The notes: a model not told the origin generated them from the letters alone. Shown: positions 11,186-25,000, counted from the first letter of the stretch. The stretch is 64,000 nucleotides of DNA from Brachypodius melanocephalos (GCA_013398615.1 VZSR01001685.1:1142371-1206370); one strand, 5' to 3'. A program made the numbers and translations.

Positions 11186-14086
11186 ACTAGGAAAACCAAT
11201 ACAAAAGAATTTCTTCTTATGGCTGGGCAACCAATTCCTGTATTAGTGTGTTTACATAGGTGCTACATTCAATTGGTAGCTTGACATCACCAAAGCACCT
11301 GGGCAGAGCTCTCTTGTGTCTCTGGAGCACTAAACAGCACAGCACTAAACAAACACAGGGGCAAACGCCTGGGCATGGAGAGCTGTGTGAGCCCATGCAT
11401 CCATTCCTGCATATTACAGATGTTTAGATGTTTAAAGCAGAGACTTGTGCCTGCCATGAGGAGCTGCTTCCAGGATTAAGAGTCCAGGGAAACTTCCTGG
11501 TCCTTCATGTCACAGCTTTATACTTAATGGCATAAACGTATGCAAGGAGATGAAGATTAAAAGACAGCACCTCTCTATTCAACAGCAGCAAAATTAATTT
11601 AAAAAAAAAAGAGTTTTAGATTTAAATTTCCAAGTCTCTGATTTTACAGAATGCTTTTTTTTTGTATAACTGAGCTTTCTAGAATTAACTTCTTCAATTT
11701 CATATTGCCTTATATTTTTTACCTCTTCTCTTTCTTTTTAAACTGAAATTTTGATGCAGCTCATTAAGTCATCAACTTTTTCTGCTAGCTACTGGGAAGA
11801 ACTGTGGAACAGGATTTAATAATAGATACGATGACACCTAGTGGTAGTGGGAAAATACTTATCCTTAAAATAAAGACAAAATGCAACGTAGTTTAAATAT
11901 CTACACACAAAGCAATCAAAAAGGTTATCGCTGGTTATTCTTCACTCATTTTAACAGAAAAAAGTGCAGTGGTCTTTCTATATTTTCATTTTATTGGGGA
12001 GAAAACAATAAATAAAACATTGTTCTCAGTACAGAAAATAAAATGTTTTGATTGAGATCCCTGTTTGCTTCCAGGTCACAATGACTTCTCAAAAAAAGGT
12101 TCAAAAGAAAAACAGTTATCACCATATGTAGCTTTATCTCTCTGATGAGATATCAAGGATTAACTGTCTTTCTTTCCTAAGGAAGTGAGTTCCACAGTGA
12201 TAAATAAAAATTACAGAACTTCCTCCTCTCTGATAAATTACATTACAGAAGACAAAAAGACTTAGCAAGGGATTCCAGAGTTTTGTAACTGCAACTCTGA
12301 ATAGCATCAGACTACTAGTTGCTTACAGTGCCTGATTAAACATGTACCCAATATTCAACTTTCCTAGTTTTTCAAGGAGGTAGTTAATAGGAAGTAATTA
12401 ATAGATTACCAGGAATAAACGAACCCAACTTCCGTAACGTAAAACACATACAATTCCATGTAGAAAATAGCAACTGGAACGTGAAAGGAAATGTGAATTA
12501 CCATGGTGTTTCTAATTCTGTAATCTTAGGACTCTGCCAGCTTTATATTCTTGGTTTTCCAAGTCTTCTGCAAATGAAACTGACCAAAAAGAAACCTTTC
12601 CTTTCTCATCCTCCTCCCATTTGATGGTGACACCTCTGTGCTCAGTAGGTATCTAAGATATTTTGCTTTGCCTATACTGAGTTTCTCTTCCCATGTACAT
12701 TCATTGTCCTTTAACCTCAAAGGTGTCTGGTACTTGTTAAGAGAAACAACAACAAAGAAAATGAAAAACCAAGGTATTCTGGCAGAAGGTGAGAGGTTAT
12801 TAATCAAACAATGGAATAAACAATGAGCTATAAAATAAATAAAGGTGTGATGCTTAATTCCCATTTATGGAGATTTGCTGTATTTTATGTGATCAGAAGG
12901 CAACCAAGCATATAGAAATAAGCAATAAGTCCCCTCTTTTCATGCTGTATTTTTCATCAGACAGTGGATAATAAATCTGAGTTCATCCTAAAACTGGTAG
13001 AAAATAAGTTTTCTAAAAAATATGGAGGAAGGTACTACATAATAATATTTAGTGTACAGGTTCTGCAATGGATGTGACAAGAAATACACCACTCTTTTCA
13101 CAGGATGGTGCCACAGGCTCATACAGCCCAGGAAAAGGTGATTCTCCTCTGCATTGCTGTCATCTTGCCTTTTGTTGTTTATAGAGTACAAATCATTAGA
13201 TACAATTTTCTCCTGTAGACAAAGATACTTTTAAATCTCTCAGATTTTTCCCATACATATCAATGTACAAAAGACAGAAACAAAATTATAAAAAGGCATA
13301 GGAATGACATAAAAAAATGCAGAGACAAAAAGTGACACTGTGAAAGTCAGAATTGGGCTCCTTTTCCCTCTAAGTTTATACAAATGTTATCTTTTCAGCA
13401 AGAAGATACATAACATTTTTAGATCTTGAGAAAAATATACACTGAAACGTTTTTGTTTTCAAAAATCCAGATATTTTCTCTTTAAAACTCCTATTTATTT
13501 GAATTATAGGTACACTTTAGTATAGACACATTCATCAATGAAGTAAATAACCAATCCTTAGTTCCAGGGTAATGATTTTTCCCAGCAGAAAAACTAAAAC
13601 CGTATTCACTTTCTCCAGTCTGTATTGCAGCTGAATCATGCAGAGGTAATATATTTATGGAATAACTCCTTTATGTACCTTGAAACAGCAAAGAATTGAG
13701 AGTTGGAACACTAATAACGAGAGTTAGGAGTCTAAAACACCAGTACCAGATGGGCTGCTATGAAGAAAACAGTTCACCCCAGCGAGACCCAGACCAGTGC
13801 TCGTAGTAGAGATTTCTTCGGGAATTCAGCAGGAGGCATTCGGAGCACCTTTCAGGCAAACTTTGCAATGCCAGAGCACAACATGTTCTTAGGAGTCTGA
13901 ACACAGGAACTGTTCATTTACACATCAATACCTTACCTAGATTTTTGCATCCATTAGTGTATGCAGCTGCACTAAATTCAAGTCATTACAATGGCTAGTT
14001 TTAAACTGAGACACACACAGATGCACTGCACCAGTACCTGTATTTTGAGAGTAGACAGGCCTCACAGTCAGTGAGTGTCACAGGGT
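11186..14086. other. AT-rich non-coding stretch
   Basis: I see no gene or recognisable repeat family. At about 11327-11356 a short duplication of 'agcactaaaca' occurs. The patch at 13740-13870 has a few more CpG dinucleotides than its surroundings but no open frame. Confidence 0.5.
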
Positions 14087-14088
14087 AA

Positions 14089-14127
<39 letters not shown>

Positions 14128-14132
14128 ATATA
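14087..14132 (+). repeat. AAAT tetranucleotide microsatellite
   Basis: About eleven perfect units of (AAAT)n. Purity over 45 bases suggests it is likely to be length-polymorphic. Confidence 0.95.
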
Positions 14133-17100
14133 GCCTACTTTCCAGAAGGCTTTGGAAAGGGAAAGCACAAAGTCCTGAACAGAAACATTCAGGACCGTGC
14201 TCTAGTTTCCATGGCCAGCAAGCTGAGGAAAAGGAGGTTAAATCTTTTCTGTGTGTTTATTTATAGATATTGATAGAAATACAGATATGGATGTAGATAA
14301 ATTTGGAAAGACATTGGCATTGATTATTTAATAGTAAAAGAAACAAGTTACCTTTCCAGCCCTATCACCCAATAACATCCACCCTCAAAACAAAACAGAA
14401 TCACTTCTGTCAGTGAACTACAGAGAGTGCCCACTGGCTGGCCTGTCCTCACTGACACAAAGGACACACTGAACTGATAGCTGATTTATATATTTAACCT
14501 CCATGACTCATCATGTGGAAGGACAGGATGCCAGAGAGTGCTGCAGTATAAAATTTAAAGCCAAACCTTGGTATCCACAAGAAGATCTTCAGTAGAAATT
14601 AGCTGGAATTTAGCTATCAAAGCTCCAGGTTAGGAACATAAAAACTATGTGTTTACTTATAAATATTTGGATCTTTCCATTGATTTAAATTAGCTGTAGG
14701 CTTATTTTACTTAATCAAACGTGTATGGTACAGTAAAATTGGAGCAGTCAGATATCTTTAAATTCTTTTGTCATTTTATACAAAAAACCAAAAGTATGTT
14801 TCGTGTTTCTTATTTGTCTGTTATTCACAGTAAATTAATGAAATGCAAACAGGATACTCAGACAAATTTCTTCATTATTATAGTTAGTTACTCAAGGTTA
14901 GTTTCAAAGTTTTATGCTGCAGCTTAATAAATAATACTGGGAAGACCACTGATGATGTTGCAAACAATAGGAAAAATAAAATCTTTCCTATTTAATGACA
15001 ATAGTTTTCTAAAGAGAAATATATTTTCTAAACTAAAGAGATATATACTGGTTTAAAATTTATTAGTATTAATAATTATAATCTATGAATTACATATTCC
15101 TTTGGATTGTTAACTGCATATTCCAGGTGTGTTTATTTTATTGAGGGAAGTGGAGGCAGGCCTTTTAAAGGCATTAATTTAGGAACACAAAATGTTCAGT
15201 TGGAAACTCAGTTGTTTACATTTTTGTTTGCCAGCTTTTTCCCATTAATGAGTTGAAATCTTTTCAGATTAGTTTTACGGGAAATTTCATTAGTGTTTAT
15301 AAACATATCATGTTTACAAGGGAGCAGGATGTGTGAAAGCAAGACTGTGCCCATTCTGCATTTTCCATTTTTCCTTGTCCACTCCCATCTACTTTCCATT
15401 CTACTGTCCATTGTCTTGCTCTTAATCTCTTGTAAGAACCTGTATTCCTCTCACAGAATGGCTCCCAGAGGTAATTTTAACACGCTGATTTATATTTCAG
15501 AGGTTTGCATATCTCATTTCTACAAAACAATGCTACAGTATGATGGAAATCTTTGAATGGGCCCCAGACAAACAGAAATCTCAAAGACGAAAAAGATCAA
15601 CTTAGAAACTACCATTTGTCATCCATCTGCATCTCAAAAGAGCCATGTGCTTAAAAAAGCAATATTTCTTCAATTGAAGATTGAAGTAGAAAGAAGGAAA
15701 TGAAGAAGATTCCTCACAGGATATCACTAGAGTAAAATCAAAGTCAGGATCTTGAAAATAAATATCTCAGGAAACAATTGGGAGTTTGTGGCAGAAGCAG
15801 TAAATTAAGTGAAGTACATGGGAAATAATTCTAAGGGCTCTTCCTCATCTATTGATGTAAATAATGACACTCTTTCTCCTCTCACTGTCAGTAAGAGTAC
15901 ATTATGGAAATTTAGAGTTGCATAAAAGATAGATTTGTGGTAATTATAATCTCTGGCGATGTTTGAAAACAATGATTTTTTATGTTTAATTGACATTTTC
16001 TGGAAAGGTGGCAAAACCAGAACATATTTCACAATACCACATATTTTTTTTATGAGATCATTCAGTTTTCACTGTTTCACTATTTTTTTTTTAATAACAG
16101 GAAGACAGATGATGAATAGCACTTCTCTGAAATGAGCCAGGGAAAATTCCCCCCCTCCCCCTTTAAAGTATACAAACTATTTGAATATGAGTAAGTCTAT
16201 TCAAATATATCTTATATAAAATTGAAATGTTGTGTGGACTCAAGTGTTGTCTCAAAAGCACACACGAATCACTCTTACATTATATAAAATCGGTGGTTTA
16301 TATATGTGTAACCCTAGAAGGTCTGATTGTCTCCTTTAGAGAAAAATTAGTAATTGGAACACAGACAATTCTGTCTCCAAGTTTCTCAACCCATTATTTT
16401 TGCATTTCCAGTGCAGGCTACACGGAAGTGAAACAATCAGCAGCAAGTGAACACAAGACCCTAATTTTCATCAAGACAACAAATGCAGTACATAAATGAC
16501 ATCTACTGAAACTACCCAATCTGTTGGGCTGGGAAGGCAACTTCCTACCCCACCAATAAAGAATGCCCAGAGCAGTGCACCATAGTGTGCCACACAAAAT
16601 CCTTTGGTCTCCTTTTGCACACATCATTCCACCCACAGATGCCAATACCCTTTGCTATAGTTATGGGAACTTAAGTGCTCAGTAGGTTGATCAAGTTTTT
16701 AGTAGGACTAGTGGCATATGTATCTCACATATGACGAACAACACATAATAATTCACTTTTATATCAGAACTTTGTTTCTAACTTCTAGTCCTCAGGCCTA
16801 AAGAACTGGCAGGCTGATCTATAAGGAATTGAGAAATACAAGCCTAGGCTTAAATTTAATAGACTTACATTAAAACTTCCACTAGGAAGTGTTTCTATGT
16901 CCAGAGATTAAATGAAAGCCTCATAATGACTGGTCTGCTCAGGTAAAAACACAACAAATAAAATCACAAGCGTAAAACAAAAGCAGAGTTGCACAAAGGG
17001 ATATAAAATGCTGCTCATATGACAAATGACAGATTCAAGGGCCTGATGTTTGATATTTACATGTACTTTTTGTATAGCACCAACTAGACTGCCTCATAAT

Positions 17101-17775
17101 TAAAGACAACTCCCATGAGGTAGAAAGTAATTGCTCATTTGCAAATGAGGTACTTCTGGATCAAGAAGTGATTAAAATATTTATATTGCACAGCTTGTTC
17201 AATTCACTCACATAATCAGATTAATTTACTTTAATTCACCATGCATCAATATTTACATGGTTTTTCTCAAAAAAATGGTACTTGAAATAAAATAACTTTT
17301 TATTACCTATTTTGCAGCTTAATAATATCAGTGTGTGGGGGGTGGATAGATGGCTACTGCCTCTTAGCATTTGTTATTTACCCTACAAGCATTATGTTGT
17401 GTACTGGACATGAAAAATTTATAGGTACTTATGATGAAATAAATTTCAATCTGGAATCTTCAGAGAATATGGTTTGAATTAATGAAGGTTCACTAATAAC
17501 AAGTATGTATTATTATGTGAGTCCTGAGGAAAGTGTGCTTTTTTTTTTTCTTCTTTCAACAAATCAAAGTGTTCACATCTGAAGGTTTTGTAAAACCTGC
17601 TATTCTTCTCTGACCTTTATTTATAAACCAAAATCTCTGATCTGCTGTGATTTCTGTGATTTCTGTTGCTTTCTCTTCCAAAGTATTTAAGACAATAAAT
17701 TAACTGGAACATAAATCTTAAAATCTACTGTATGCCTGCAAGTCCTCTCAACATTTTTATAGAGACATAAACCTT
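14133..17775. other. AT-rich non-coding stretch
   Basis: No gene or transposon could be supported. A short C-rich run lies at about 16150-16163. An AATAAAG motif follows a pyrimidine-rich patch near 16556, but no transcript unit can be attached to it. Confidence 0.5.
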
Positions 17776-17880
17776 ATACATATACATATAAATATACATA
17801 CACATACGTATACCTATGCATATATATATACATAGATATAGATATAGATATAGATATAGATATAGATATTATTATATATG
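17776..17880 (+). repeat. Compound ATAC / TA / ATAGAT microsatellite
   Basis: About 100 bases of alternating purine-pyrimidine simple repeat. It moves from CATA-type units through (TA)n to five or six perfect ATAGAT units. A similar ATAGAT array occurs at 33312-33400. Confidence 0.9.
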
Positions 17881-18144
17881 TAAGCATGCAAATAGTGTGC
17901 ACTGTATTTGTCAGTGTCAGGGCCTGTAAATACATCGTTTATGATACAAAGTGCTGAGATTCCCAAGGTGGGGCTTCCACAAGTGTCATTACAGAGTCTG
18001 ACAAAATCTGTAGACACATTTTCCTCTGAACAATGAACAGATCTGCCTGAAGTGGAACTTCAGAGCAGCCTTTACAGCCTTCCCAAGAAGATGGGTAAAG
18101 GCTCAGATTTTAACTGGTTCAATAAAAATCAGACATATTTATCC

Positions 18145-18160
18145 TTTTTTTTTTTTTTTT
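18145..18160 (+). repeat. Poly(T) tract
   Basis: Sixteen consecutive T immediately precede the exon-like segment at 18169. It could serve as a polypyrimidine tract or be simple repeat. Confidence 0.9.
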
Positions 18161-18168
18161 GTAACAAG

Positions 18169-18246
18169 GTAGATACAACCCCTACTGAAGGTTCTGACAG
18201 TGGCAGTACTGAGGAACCAACAGATCTGGAGACTTTTCTTCATTAA
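18169..18246 (+). other. Weak candidate terminal exon, unknown product
   Basis: A T16 tract and GTAACAAG precede an open stretch of 25 codons ending in TAA. The peptide is acidic and rich in Ser, Thr and Glu (EGSDSGSTEEPTDLETFLH), unlike the Phe/Leu/Lys-rich chance frames elsewhere in the window. The AG at 18167-18168 could be a 3' splice site. No partner exon, donor or known protein was recognised, so this may well be chance. Confidence 0.12.
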
Positions 18247-19631
18247 TAACTATATTTCAACACTGTGTTCCACATGGACATACATGCAAAAGCACTGAAA
18301 AAGGTGTTTTGGGCAAGCAGAAGGCACTTTGTGTTCTGATGTAGCCTATCCTCGTTCCTGTGGAAGAAAGCACTATCAATATATGAATCATGGAAGAGCA
18401 GAGTATTTAGTCTGTGGTTATAGGACAAACCAGTATATCAAGGTTAAGACTTCCTACAGACTCAACAAGCTGATTAAAAAAATTATAAAGGCTCTGGCTT
18501 TAAATTGACAAGATAACATTCAAAAACCTTTATTGACCATCAGATTATACTGATATTTAATGTCTCCAGTTAGAAGAAATTATTTTTGCTAATCTCCAAG
18601 CTACTATTGTGAAACGATTATAAGAAATAAAAACATATACTCAATAAAGATTAAAAAATATGTATTTCTAGAGTCAAAAAAGTTGTTTTCAAACAAAAGA
18701 AGACTCTTCTTTCTTTTACCTTATTTATCACATTTACATTCAATGTGCTCCATAGAGATGCAATGGCTGACTGAAGACATAACTCTGGAACTAGTTAAAA
18801 CAAGTCGTTGTTATTTTATTGCATCTATTTTATATCCCAATTTCTCAGAGATTTCATGACACTTTTTTTTGTTAAATTATATTAAAACCTCATTTATATT
18901 TCCTATTAGCCAGATGTTCATCAATATTTTCACTGAAGACACATCTGATGATTCCAATGATTGTATTATTACTGGAACCCAGCTTCTTACAATGCCAGTA
19001 GAACATGTAAATAGGAACCCATATGGGCTAAGCTAATGAAAATAGCATGTCTCTTTTACCTTTTTTATCAGCACAAAATAGTTTTTCAAGGTATAATTAT
19101 ACTCAAAATGCAATACAGTTATGTCAACAGAAATTTTTGAGAGAAATATTTTGTGCTATATCTTTCTGCAAGACAAAGAAATCCTGAAGAAAGTGATCAT
19201 ATCAAAAAATCATTATTACCTCAACTTTTGCCTTCAGAATTCTGCTTGCTCATTTAGCAGCTTTCCAAGCATGTTGCCAAAAGATCTGATTCACAAGTCA
19301 AAGATTACAACCTGCACAAAACCTGCGGATATGTTTGTCCTTGATTTGCATATCAAATGGTCCATAAACTGGCTAACCTGCAAACCAAGACTGAGAAAGA
19401 GAGCAAGTGTACTGGGGATTAATTAGAATGTGAGTGAACAAGAAATATATAATTGTTTTCCCTCAATCAATAGAAAATATGATACGTGGGAATTTCTTGG
19501 TTTTACAGACCTTGTCCACACTTTGGATAAACAAACCTCAAAGTAACAATAGTTTTGTTAAGTGATTTTAAAGTAAGTGTTAAATGAAATCTCTGAGTTA
19601 TAATATTTATTTGCCTTCTCTTTCAATGCAG

Positions 19632-19799
19632 ACGGATGATGTTCAGTGGACAGCTCAGGGCAGGGCATCTTCACTGAGTCTTGTTGCCTTCAGGAAAGGA
19701 ACAAACCGTGTTAAGTTCAGTTCTGTCAGACACAGGCTGCCTACAGTGCCTGCCTGCATAAAAGACTATAAAACAGACACTTCTCCAGTATCAGACTAA
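19632..19799 (+). other. Weak candidate terminal exon, unknown product
   Basis: A textbook-looking acceptor (pyrimidine-rich 'ccttctctttcaatgcag') is followed by 55 open codons ending in TAA at 19797-19799. The segment is GC-richer than its flanks and encodes a basic peptide ending KDYKTDTSPVSD. An AATAAA motif lies 290 bases downstream at 20088-20093. I do not recognise the peptide. It could be the last exon of an unannotated or lineage-specific transcript, a lncRNA exon or coincidence. Confidence 0.18.
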
Positions 19800-20120
19800 A
19801 TGGTAGCTCCTAAGAGACCTTGCTATGGTTTGTTAAAATACAGAGAAAAAAAATTAGGTTAGAGGAAGGTACTTGCCAAAACAGAAGCCTACCATGTCTC
19901 TCTGACCAGCAAAGGGCCTTTATGGTCACTGTTAGCATTTTCACCTCTAGGCATAGTTCTTAGACTTCTGGCATAAAAATTCAGAAAAAAAGTCCATAAA
20001 CAAATGTTTTGAGACCTCAGTGAGAAACAGTCTCTCTCTGGAAAGAATTATAAGGGAATTTGAAACTACAAACCAGAAATGATGGTAAATAAAAACATAT
20101 TTTTTATATAAAGAAAAGTA

Positions 20121-20141
20121 TAAAGAAAGAAAGAAAGAAAG
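20121..20141 (+). repeat. GAAA microsatellite
   Basis: Five units of (AAAG)n. Confidence 0.85.
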
Positions 20142-20561
20142 TCTTTATTGCTATGCTTTGCAATAATTAAGGCTGAAGTTAGTTCTCTAAATGTTTACCC
20201 ATACTGAGTCTCTTTCCTCAGGAGTTTTGCTTGTTATAGTTAACTATACTTTTGATCATTAGTTTTGTTACCTCCTACTACTAATCCTTAAAAATAACAG
20301 CAGAAACTTGTCCACAGAAGAGCAGCCACAAGCTGATTTCCTCTTTTTCATGTTTCAGAAAAAAAAAATAAAAATCTCCTCATAAATGTCTATATATAAT
20401 ATCCTTTATAGGAGATAGATCTTTTCTTATAAAACCAAGACAGGAGGTTCTTCTCAATATAATTCTAAACCTTTGTGCAACTTCTTGAACAAAGTCTCAC
20501 ACAAACATGGCTTTCACATTTGTTTATAGCATCTGCATCATTCCTATCAGGAAACAGGATT

Positions 20562-21340
20562 TTCACAGAATCATGGAACTACAGAAAATTCAGACTGGAA
20601 AGGAGCTTGTGAGCTCCTGCTCAGAGTAGGGCCAGATATGAGTTCAGACCTGGTTGCTCAGAGCTTTGTCCCAGGGGATGTTGAAAACCTCCAAAACTGC
20701 AGCCTCTTTGGGCAGCCTGACCCACTGCTGAGCTGTCCTTGAAGTGAAGAAATTTCCCCTTGTATCCAACATGAACGTCTCTTGGCTCAGTTTGTGGCAA
20801 TTGTTCCTCTTCCTCCCACCACACAGTTGAGAAAGGTCAGGCTCCATCTCCTTGATAACACCCCTGAAAGGATTTGAGAGGCTGTTCTTAAAGCCATCCA
20901 TGCTCCAGGTCTTGTCTCTCATCACGATCACACAGGGCAAGATCTCAGTCTCCACCCTGAGGATCCTCTCCTGAATACACTCCAATCTGTTGATGTCTTT
21001 CTTCTTATCAGGGGACAAAAACTAAACTAAGTGTTGTGGATTTTGTCTAATGAGTAGAGGATAAATTGATGCCTGTATCTCCTGGCCATGATCCTGTTCA
21101 TATAGACCAGGGAGTTGTTGGCCTGCTTTGCTGGCTCAGGTTCATCTTGTTGTTCACCATAGATTTCCCAGAGCTGCTCCCAGCCTGTTTCTTTGCAACC
21201 TGTTGCTAATATAAGAACTCTTCTGCAACAGGACTAGCACTTCATGTTTGTCCTTGCTCAAATTCACAAAATTCCTACAAATCTACTCCTCTAGCTTGTC
21301 TGGACAAGCCTCTCATCCAGGCCTCTTTGGATATGTTCCT
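20562..21340 (-). mobile_element. CR1 LINE fragment, 5'-truncated
   Basis: On the minus strand this is the 3' part of a CR1 non-LTR retrotransposon. The left end 'tcacagaatcatgga' is the reverse complement of the ATTCTATG-type CR1 tail. An open minus frame at 20644-21018 carries the CR1 ORF2 C-terminal block, recognisable as KLSQETFMLDTRGNFFTSRT followed by AQQWVRLPKEA. Further right, degraded matches to the ORF2 region upstream continue to about 21340. The divergence is high, which points to an old copy. It has lost most of the reverse transcriptase and all of the endonuclease domain and cannot move by itself. Confidence 0.88.
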
Positions 21341-21429
21341 ACCCCCAAGAACATGCACTTGTGTGTTTGGTTTTATTTACACACTTGAAGAGCGTGTGCT
21401 CCACTGCCTCCTCCAATTCACCCATAATA

Positions 21430-22007
21430 TCAGGCACAGCATCACAGCCAGGCAAGGGAGGGGATTGTCCTGCTCTGCTCTGAGCTGGGACAGCCTCACC
21501 TCCAGTGCTGGGGGCAGTTCTGGGTGCCACAACATAAAAAATATATTAAACTATTAGAGAGCATCTAAAGTTGGGCTACGAACATGGTGAAGGGTCTGGA
21601 GGGGAACCCACGTGAGGAGCAGCTGAGGTCACTTGGGCTGCTCAGCCTGGAGGAGACTGAGGGGAGGAACCCATTGCAGTCACAACTGCCTTGTGAGGGG
21701 AAGAGGAGAGGAAGGCACTGATCTTTTCCTTGTGGTCACCAGTGACAGGACACAAGGGAATGGCCTGAAGTTGTGTCAGGGGAGGTTTAGGTTGGATATT
21801 AGGACAAGTTTCTTCACCCAGAGGGTGGTTGGGCACTGGAACAGCTCCCCAGGGATGTGGTCACAGCACCAAGCCTGACAGAGCTTAAGTGTTTGGAAAG
21901 TGCTCTTGGGCACAGAGTGTGACTTTTGGGGTCATCCTGTGCAGGAGTTAGGCTTGGATGATCCTTGAGGGTCCCTTCCAGTTCAGTCTATCCTATGATT
22001 CTATGAG
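21430..22007 (+). mobile_element. CR1 LINE fragment, 5'-truncated, intact 3' tail
   Basis: This plus-strand CR1 3' segment includes an open frame at 21633-21878 with the conserved ORF2 C-terminal motif SDRTQGNGLKL followed by RFRLDIRTSFFTQRVVGHWN. The 3' untranslated part ends with 'tccttgagggtcccttcca' and the tail 'cctatgattctatgag', as in intact CR1 ends. It belongs to a different CR1 subfamily from the neighbour at 20562-21340. The two lie head to head with about 90 bases between them, which makes an imperfect inverted repeat. Confidence 0.92.
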
Positions 22008-25000
22008 TGATTTCATTACTTTTGTCACAAAGGGAGACACTCCTGTTGTTACAATTAGATGTAGCTTCAAATTAAGCTGCTAGAGCCCACATAACCTTCA
22101 CGTTACAGTTTCAAATTATAAGCACAGAATTTCTTGTCTCATTTTTATGTGAAGTTTATGTTTTGTATATTATTCTTGCTTGACATAAGCAGTAAAAAGA
22201 CTACAGCTCCATTTTTTTTCAGCAGCTTCTGTTTATGTAGAGACAGTTGTAAATATATTAAGCATCTGTTAATTTATACATTCATTAATCAATAGGAATA
22301 ATTTTTAATAAGATTTTTTTCTCATATTTTCCACTGAGGCTGCCATATTACTGAAAATGGAATTTTTGTGATAGATACATTCCCATTTCTTTCTTCCCAG
22401 AGATGTGACAGAGTCAAGGAATACTAAATTCTAGTGCAGATTTCAACTGTCAGTGATAAATACCAATTTCTCACACCTGCTTTAACAATATCTTTTTTCT
22501 TAATGAAATTTCTAGTTTGGTGTCTTCTTTTTCTACCCATGGAGTATTTAGCACTGACCCAGATAAAGCATGTGGATGCATTTCTTTGTTTTATATTTCT
22601 TTTTTCCCCCAAGACTGCATTCCACATGCACACATGTGCATATTTCAACAGTAATAAACACATAATTAGAGATTAATCTTGTGCCTCAGCTCTCTGAACA
22701 ACTCCAGTTCATCAATGAGCTGGAAATAGTATCTATATTCCTAATGCAGAGAAGCTTAGTTTTTATTAATAAATTCATTAGTGAAAACCGAATGCTTGGA
22801 GAGAAATCAGTTCCTATAGACACAGATTGTTGATGCCAGAAGGAAAAATTATGTTTAACACTGGGAAGACAAAGATTGTTGATTTCTGTTGGAAGTACTT
22901 GTTTCGGTACATTCTTTATCACTGTACTTAATGAGAAATATATCAAACTTTATCTGGAGTTCAAAAAGAAAATCCATGCACACACACAAACATGCAAATG
23001 AAAAATAAAAACCTTAGAGTAAGTTAAAAATTATAGAGTTTCCCAGCAGTAACAAGATGCTTCTGGAAAAAGCTCTTCAGATTTCTCTAGGGTCTTCTAG
23101 TTGTCAAAGACACACACAATATTTTCTCATTATTAGGTCTTCGGTACAGAGGCAAGAAAGTATCGTGTTCTTTGCAGTCACATGAAAAAGTGGTATTTTG
23201 AGCAATTAATTTAGAACAGTAAAATAAAGGAAAAAAGGATGGAAAGCTTAAGTGATGCTCAGTTATCAGAGTGAAAGGGCTATGAATTTATCTTTCAGGA
23301 TTCTAAGAAAATAATGCTTGTGAAAACTGATCTAAGGAGGGAAGGAGGAATAAAGAATAAGAAAAACAGAATGCTTGAGCATATGTGTCCCTGCATTACA
23401 CCTGGTCATGCTTAATCTGCATTGTTTCACGTTCATCAAAAAAAGACAAGCAGGTGCAAACTGTGGAGTATTATTTGGGCATCTTGTTCATTCAGACAGA
23501 TCATCAGTTTTACAAGCAGTAAACAAAACATTTTCTATAAAACTCTACCACTGGCAAAGCAGTATATTTTTCATTTGAATTCCCAAATGTGGGCAAGAGA
23601 TGTCATCTCAGGTGTTCTTTCCCTACTTTAGCTTTCAAAAATACAGACTTTTAGTGCCATAAATGGAGAAGCACATTTTTCAAAACATTTTCTTAAAACA
23701 CATTGCTGCCCTCTTCAATTATTATTATTAAATGGGACTTTCAAAAGCCTCCAGAGAAGTTAGAACAATAGCTCCAGAGAGGTTTAAAGAAAGCAGTACT
23801 TTTAGTCTATATCTTCATATCTTTTAACCCTTTCTACATTAAAGGGCGTTTATGATTAAATTTATGGTTATGGGAAGTCCCTTAAACCACATTGTTAAAA
23901 GTGACTCACTCTTACTCATAGAATAAAGCAATGTAACTGAATTCTGAGTTCTGAAAAATCATATCTTGCTGTCTTACAGGCATTTATTGTCTTCCATCCT
24001 TTACTTTGATTTCTCCATCTGTAAAAGGAAGATAATGATAAGTAGCTGCTGTGTATCTTGCTGGCATGCAGAGGAGACTTTTAATTGCATTTGGATTACT
24101 TAATCATTGCAAATAGTGATGAAACCATCATTGGCATTAGTGACTGGAATATGCACAAAAACTGTATTTCCTGGGGTTTGAAAAGCCATTATGAAGTCTT
24201 TCAACCAGTCCTCTGTTTTAGCCAGTAGAAAATAGCTCTATCTTATCTACTTTTTGAAACCTCACAAAGAAGTCTGATCTATTATGTAGCTGCCACTGCA
24301 AGCAGGTATTTCCCTCAATTTCTGAAATGAATAATTTCTTCAATAATTCAAGTTAATTATATCTTGAGGAGAAGAAAAATTCTTTTTATTTACAAATACT
24401 TCATAAACACAGTGACAGTTTACTATATAAAGATTAATACTGTGTTTCCTCTAACCTTACCTGCTTCCATCTCTCCTGTTTCTGCCATCCTAGGAAGAAT
24501 TCCTTGTAAACATCTCTATTAAAAATGTTGACATGGTAATTCTAAGGCAGACAACTAATTTAAAAAAATATCATTTCTCTTTTCTTAAAAATGGACTTAA
24601 TGATATTTGTCATACCTGCAAGTAAGTCATTTTGGCTCAAATACCATATTTGAATAAATAAAACACCAATATCAGTTATTTCCCTTCTCCTAGCAGGATT
24701 TTCCTGCCTGTTTTAAATTTGGTATTTGCTGGGGACAGGAGACCAAGTTAACTTAAAAGATATAATACTTACCATTACTGAATTTCATCATGTTACTTTG
24801 AGGCCATATCCTCACTTGTAAAATCATCTTTTAATTCAAAACTTATCCTTCCCAAGCACTTGGATCTTCACTACTACATAAGAAAATTCTTTATTCTATT
24901 ACTGTAGCCTGTAATACAAATTCTGCGTAGTTCCAGGTCCAAAACATATCTCTGAGGGTTCACACAGTAAATCCTCTGTTTTAGAAGTTTCACTGAATTA

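Noticed and set aside
14087..14132. Regularly spaced repeat as a CRISPR array
   Set aside because: It is a pure AAAT microsatellite with no spacers, in a vertebrate nuclear sequence; no CRISPR-like array exists in the window.
20562..22007. Single twin-primed CR1 insertion
   Set aside because: Both arms contain CR1 3' regions from different subfamilies, so two separate insertions explain it better.
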